A DNA stretch of 8,216 nucleotides from the NCBI GenBank assembly GCA_964612515.1, contig CAZTCX010000163.1, positions 1-8,216 on the forward strand, read 5' to 3'. This DNA comes from SABY01 sp964612515 (GTDB taxonomy: Bacteria; Bacteroidota; Bacteroidia; Bacteroidales; 4484-276). Both the position numbers and the translations under genes were made by a program. Below are positions 5,928 through 8,216 of this stretch, piece by piece (positions within the stretch are counted from its first letter, which is position 1; every line of letters begins with the position of its first letter). The notes under the pieces are model-generated. The model had not been told where the DNA came from. It was given only the letters and a program-made list of their open reading frames with translations, and searched no databases.

Positions 5928-6643
5928 AAGCTCGCATATTAGCATTAGAAGAACGTAACGATGAACAGGTTGCGGGATTAAAAGTGGTGAATGTAACCTA
6001 CAGTACCGACCATGGCTTTCTCTCAGGTTTTGTATCTTCGCCGGGTGGTTCAGCAATGATGAAATACGACGCAAATATGGGCATTGGAGCTAAAGTAGCT
6101 GTAAGCGCTGCCATAGGCGGCACCGCCGAAGTCCTTGGCGTCGGGAAATTCGCTAACGGCGCAATAACCGGTGCCTTTGTGGGTTTGTTTAACCATGCGA
6201 TGCATCAGGATCGATCGAACCGAATAACTGCTGAAATGAGAAGGGAGATTTATTATGAAAGTTACATTGAATTTCGCGAATACATGAAAAGTATGGGGCT
6301 CGAATTGCCTGATATCTCTGAATCCTCGGTCGAAAACTTTTTTAATGATTTATCTGAAAAAACATTTTTACTTCCAAATGAATCAGTTGCAGCAAAATAT
6401 GGAGCGCAGCAAGATTTGGAAGCTACCATATCAACAGTGGCTGCCAATGTAATGAATAATGAAACGGGCAAATTTTTCTTTGAAAATCCACTTTCCATAG
6501 GAAATCCGCTTCAACCTGAAAGTGGAACGTATTTTTCATATGGACATCATTTTCATAGATTCCCAAGAATAGTTGTTCCGATCAATTCCAAACAGTCGCT
6601 TGAATTTAGAATTCAATGGAAAGTTGATCCACATGTACTTTAA
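5924..6643 (+). CDS. cassette D: orphan Rhs-type toxin tip, unrecognised domain
   Basis: The ATG at 5924 overlaps the stop of the preceding lipoprotein gene (ATGA), which decides the start. The 239-residue product has about 28 residues of unclear origin (MKARILALEERNDEQ...). A long Rhs pre-toxin segment follows (HGFLSGFVSSPGGSAMMKYD, KVAVSAAIGGTAEVLGVGKF, VGLFNHAMHQ; about 30-97), then a unique domain. Its first half looks helical (AEMRREIYYESYIEFREYMK, SSVENFFNDLSEKTF). Its end looks like beta structure and includes a histidine cluster, SYGHHFHRFPR. No catalytic motif is certain. The pre-toxin core has changes not seen in B or C, notably Val for Gly in GGGKF and Met for Arg in NHARHQ, which may indicate relaxed constraint. 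Toxin function is inferred from the leader and layout. Confidence 0.75.
   Translation: MKARILALEERNDEQVAGLKVVNVTYSTDHGFLSGFVSSPGGSAMMKYDANMGIGAKVAVSAAIGGTAEVLGVGKFANGAITGAFVGLFNHAMHQDRSNRITAEMRREIYYESYIEFREYMKSMGLELPDISESSVENFFNDLSEKTFLLPNESVAAKYGAQQDLEATISTVAANVMNNETGKFFFENPLSIGNPLQPESGTYFSYGHHFHRFPRIVVPINSKQSLEFRIQWKVDPHVL
6021..6210 (+). repeat. pre-toxin repeat copy D (full-length unit, mosaic)
   Basis: The left part (6021-6115) matches copies A and E. The core (6116-6210) matches B and C. By hand count the 85 bases 6031-6115 differ from copy E at about four positions and from copy A at about eight. The core differs from copy B at about four, three of them altering the protein. The unit therefore links the two repeat subtypes of the array. 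Confidence 0.85.
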
Positions 6644-6661
6644 TACTTAAAACGATTTGCC

Positions 6662-7144
6662 ATGTTTATTCAATACATATCATTAGTTATTTACACTTCC
6701 AGTTTATTCGTAGTATCCTTCCCTCAAACAGTAAATGAGAAGCTTTATCAATTCATTGTTTCTGAAACTGAAGTCAAAACAATGTTCCATGATAATAAAA
6801 ACCAAGTCATTGAAGATTCAACAAAGATGGAGTTTGTCGTTTTCTCTGCAAAGGTTGATCATTCTACCATTTATTCTGACAGTCTAAACATCTACTTCAT
6901 GGATTTGGATAAATTGTTTTTTGATGGGATTTTATATTTTCTTGTTTTTGATGAAATCAAGGAAACGAAGAACAAGTTTTATGTGACCGTTTACTTTACA
7001 AATGATTTGGATATTCCCACGCATAAGATACCACAATACGCAATACATTTAACAATCAAGAAGAAAAAAACCGGATATAAATTAGAAGACCAAATGATTG
7101 AAAAATTGAGTGAACCATTGGATTTGAAAAAATACATAGACTAA
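6662..7144 (+). CDS. cassette D: candidate immunity protein with N-terminal signal
   Basis: This gene starts 18 bases after the stop of the cassette D toxin, in the same frame. It encodes 160 residues. The first 20 or so (MFIQYISLVIYTSSLFVVSF) are hydrophobic, like a signal peptide or anchor, although the usual positive residues at the start are missing and no lipobox Cys is present. The rest is charged and mixed (ETEVKTMFHDNKNQVIEDS, LYFLVFDEIKETKNKFYVTV, HLTIKKKKTGYKLEDQM) and unrecognised. Location fits an immunity gene exported to the envelope. The weak signal leaves some doubt about its start. Confidence 0.68.
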   Translation: MFIQYISLVIYTSSLFVVSFPQTVNEKLYQFIVSETEVKTMFHDNKNQVIEDSTKMEFVVFSAKVDHSTIYSDSLNIYFMDLDKLFFDGILYFLVFDEIKETKNKFYVTVYFTNDLDIPTHKIPQYAIHLTIKKKKTGYKLEDQMIEKLSEPLDLKKYID

Positions 7145-7220
7145 TCAAAATGTGACTGCCTTAGCAATGGTAATATTACAATATTTTTAGCAGACACTCA
7201 ACAGCAAAAACCAGCCGAAG

Positions 7221-7326
7221 TGTATCTTCGCCGGGTGGTTCAGCAATGATGAAATACGACGCAAATATGGACATAGGAGCTAAAGTAGCTGTAAGCGCAG
7301 CCATTAGATATTCCCGCCTAAACTGA
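7221..7326 (+). pseudogene. remnant of a fifth pre-toxin repeat (copy E), toxin tip lost
   Basis: Bases 7221-7305 repeat the left part of copy D with about four differences and encode VSSPGGSAMMKYDANMDIGA then KVAVSAAI. Homology stops precisely where the GGCGGC core begins in the other copies. The frame then reads RYSRLN and stops at TGA 7324-7326. No core, toxin domain or immunity gene follows. This is a truncated cassette, and its 3' break coincides with the left edge of the core in copies B and C. Confidence 0.75.
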
Positions 7327-7650
7327 CACCATAAGCCTGGACGGGAAACGGCAAATAAAATGAAAGAGTTTAAAGTCAAAATCCCTTACATTCGGGCAGG
7401 TGTTGTACCCTTAGTGAAGAGTTCTATGCCTATCTTGAGTATTCATTTGATTTTGGACCTTAAAGTGATTTCACAATTTCCCAGCATGATAGCTCTATGA
7501 ACAGGTGCAAGGTTTGGAAACGTATGCCGCTTTAACACCTCAAAAATCCGATGAATCTCGCCAGCATAATGTCAGCATAAAATTTAATACACCGCCTCGC
7601 TCTTCATTTCAGATTTAAAAAAAAAGCTGCCATTAACATTTAAAATCTCA
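7306..7650. other. non-coding or decayed stretch between the array and zupT
   Basis: I see no convincing gene in these 345 bases. A 46-codon frame from ATG 7361 (MKEFKVKIPYIRAGVVPLVK...) and a stop-terminated frame reading EEFYAYLEYSFDFGP to about 7460 are too short to trust; either could be a scrap of a lost cassette. The segment just after copy E (about 7308-7330, CCCGCCTAAACTGACACC) faintly resembles a mobile-element terminus read inward, without a partner repeat. A run of nine Ts on the minus strand at about 7618-7626, just after the zupT stop, has no clear stem before it. Confidence 0.4.
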
Positions 7651-8216
7651 TCAGATAAAAAGCAACAGACTTACTGCCATCACGGCCATGCCGGCTATTA
7701 GTCCGCCAATGGCTATGTGGTGCTCGCCGTACTCTTCGGCAGTGGGCAGCAGCTCGTCGAGCGAGATATACACCATGATGCCCGCCACGCTGGCAAAGAT
7801 GACCCCGAAGATGGACTCGCTGAAAAAGTGCAGCAGGATAAAATAGCCCAGCAATGCGCCTACCGGCTCGGCCAATCCGGAAGTGAAGGAAAGCCAAAAG
7901 GCTTTGCTTCGGTTTCTGGTAGCGAAATAAATGGGAACCGACACGGCAATGCCTTCGGGAATGTTGTGGATAGCAATGGCCACCGCAATGCTTACGCCAA
8001 GCGTCGGATCGGCCAAACCTGCCATAAAAGTAGCCAGGCCTTCAGGAAAATTATGGATGCCAATGGCCAGCGCCGAAAACAGCCCCATGCGTAAAAGTTT
8101 CTGATCATGGACGTGGGTGAGATTTTTCATCTCTATATTTTTGATCTCATGCGGATTTTCAAACGAAGGTATCAATCGGTCGATAAGTGCTATCACAGCT
8201 ATGCCCGCAAAAAAGG
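7651..8216 (-). CDS. zupT: ZIP-family divalent metal transporter ZupT, C-terminal part (cut by window end)
   Basis: The frame is open to the window edge (reading FFAGIAVIALIDRLIPSF at the visible start), so the GTG at 8196 is internal and the true start lies outside. About 187 residues are visible; E. coli ZupT has 257, so roughly the first 70 are missing. The family's metal-binding helices are plain: GIHNFPEGLATF and, 27 residues on, AIHNIPEGIAVS, then SGLAEPVGALLGYF and VAGIMVYISLDELLP. These supply the His, Asn and Glu ligands of ZIP transporters. The product is an inner-membrane protein that imports zinc and other divalent metals. A hydrophilic loop (ENPHEIKNIEMKNLTHVHDQ) precedes the HNFPEG helix. 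It shows no functional link to the toxin array, being merely its right-hand neighbour. Confidence 0.95.
   Translation of the reverse strand, partial: FFAGIAVIALIDRLIPSFENPHEIKNIEMKNLTHVHDQKLLRMGLFSALAIGIHNFPEGLATFMAGLADPTLGVSIAVAIAIHNIPEGIAVSVPIYFATRNRSKAFWLSFTSGLAEPVGALLGYFILLHFFSESIFGVIFASVAGIMVYISLDELLPTAEEYGEHHIAIGGLIAGMAVMAVSLLLFI

Noticed and set aside
3410..6210. Regularly spaced repeats as a CRISPR-like array
   Set aside because: The repeats are 85-190 bases, protein-coding and separated by whole genes of 1 kb or more; no short spacers exist.
7361..7501. 46-codon frame MKEFKVKIPYIRAG... as a small gene
   Set aside because: No recognisable family, no promoter, and it lies in visibly decayed sequence between a truncated repeat and zupT.
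7717..8094. Plus-strand open frame of 125 codons opposite zupT
   Set aside because: Antisense shadow of an unmistakable ZIP transporter with HNFPEG and HNIPEG motifs.
8196..8196. GTG at 8196 as the start of zupT
   Set aside because: The frame stays open to the window edge and the preceding codons (FFAGIA) fit the family, so the Val is internal and the gene is cut by the window.

Overview
The window looks like a chromosomal segment from a member of the Bacteroidota. The grounds are: a strong Bacteroidota-type promoter (TTG, 19 bases, TAnnTTTG) in front of the first gene, start codons without Shine-Dalgarno sequences, a long-form (593 aa) acyl-CoA dehydrogenase, and C-terminal 'pre-toxin' segments of the kind I associate with Rhs/YD-repeat proteins of this phylum. 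I cannot name a genus.

Layout. Two housekeeping genes on the minus strand form the edges: an acyl-CoA dehydrogenase (110-1891) and a ZIP-family metal transporter, ZupT, cut by the window end (7651-8216). Between them, entirely on the plus strand and visibly richer in A+T, lies an array of orphan toxin/immunity cassettes (about 2210-7144). It is followed by a decayed fifth copy (7221-7305) and about 340 bases without a convincing gene.

Cassettes. Each begins with a GC-rich segment encoding the conserved end of an Rhs shell (core reading GGTAEALGGGKF...NGA.TGAF...FNH), then switches abruptly to an unrelated AT-rich C-terminal domain. A small exported or membrane-anchored protein follows, in the position of an immunity gene. 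Cassette A (2210-3210) has a domain starting DGLLTHGEADGWY plus a lipoprotein, now fused in frame, apparently by a one-base frameshift. Cassette B (3281-4830) has a metzincin-like zinc protease domain (HELGHAIWGFGHD, then a GIMDY Met-turn) plus a membrane-anchored partner. Cassette C (4862-5927) has an unrecognised tyrosine-rich domain plus a lipoprotein. Cassette D (5924-7144) has an unrecognised domain plus a partner with a probable signal peptide. No full-length Rhs shell, secretion gene or transposase is visible.

Reading. The region is best explained as a silent or semi-silent store of toxin tips with immunity genes. The shared pre-toxin repeats would provide homology for swapping tips onto a full-length Rhs protein elsewhere in the genome, while the immunity genes protect against sibling toxins. 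All four candidate immunity proteins carry N-terminal export or membrane signals, which suggests that these toxins act in the periplasm or envelope. The toxin and immunity roles are inferred from layout and pre-toxin homology; only the metalloprotease motif gives a biochemical hint.
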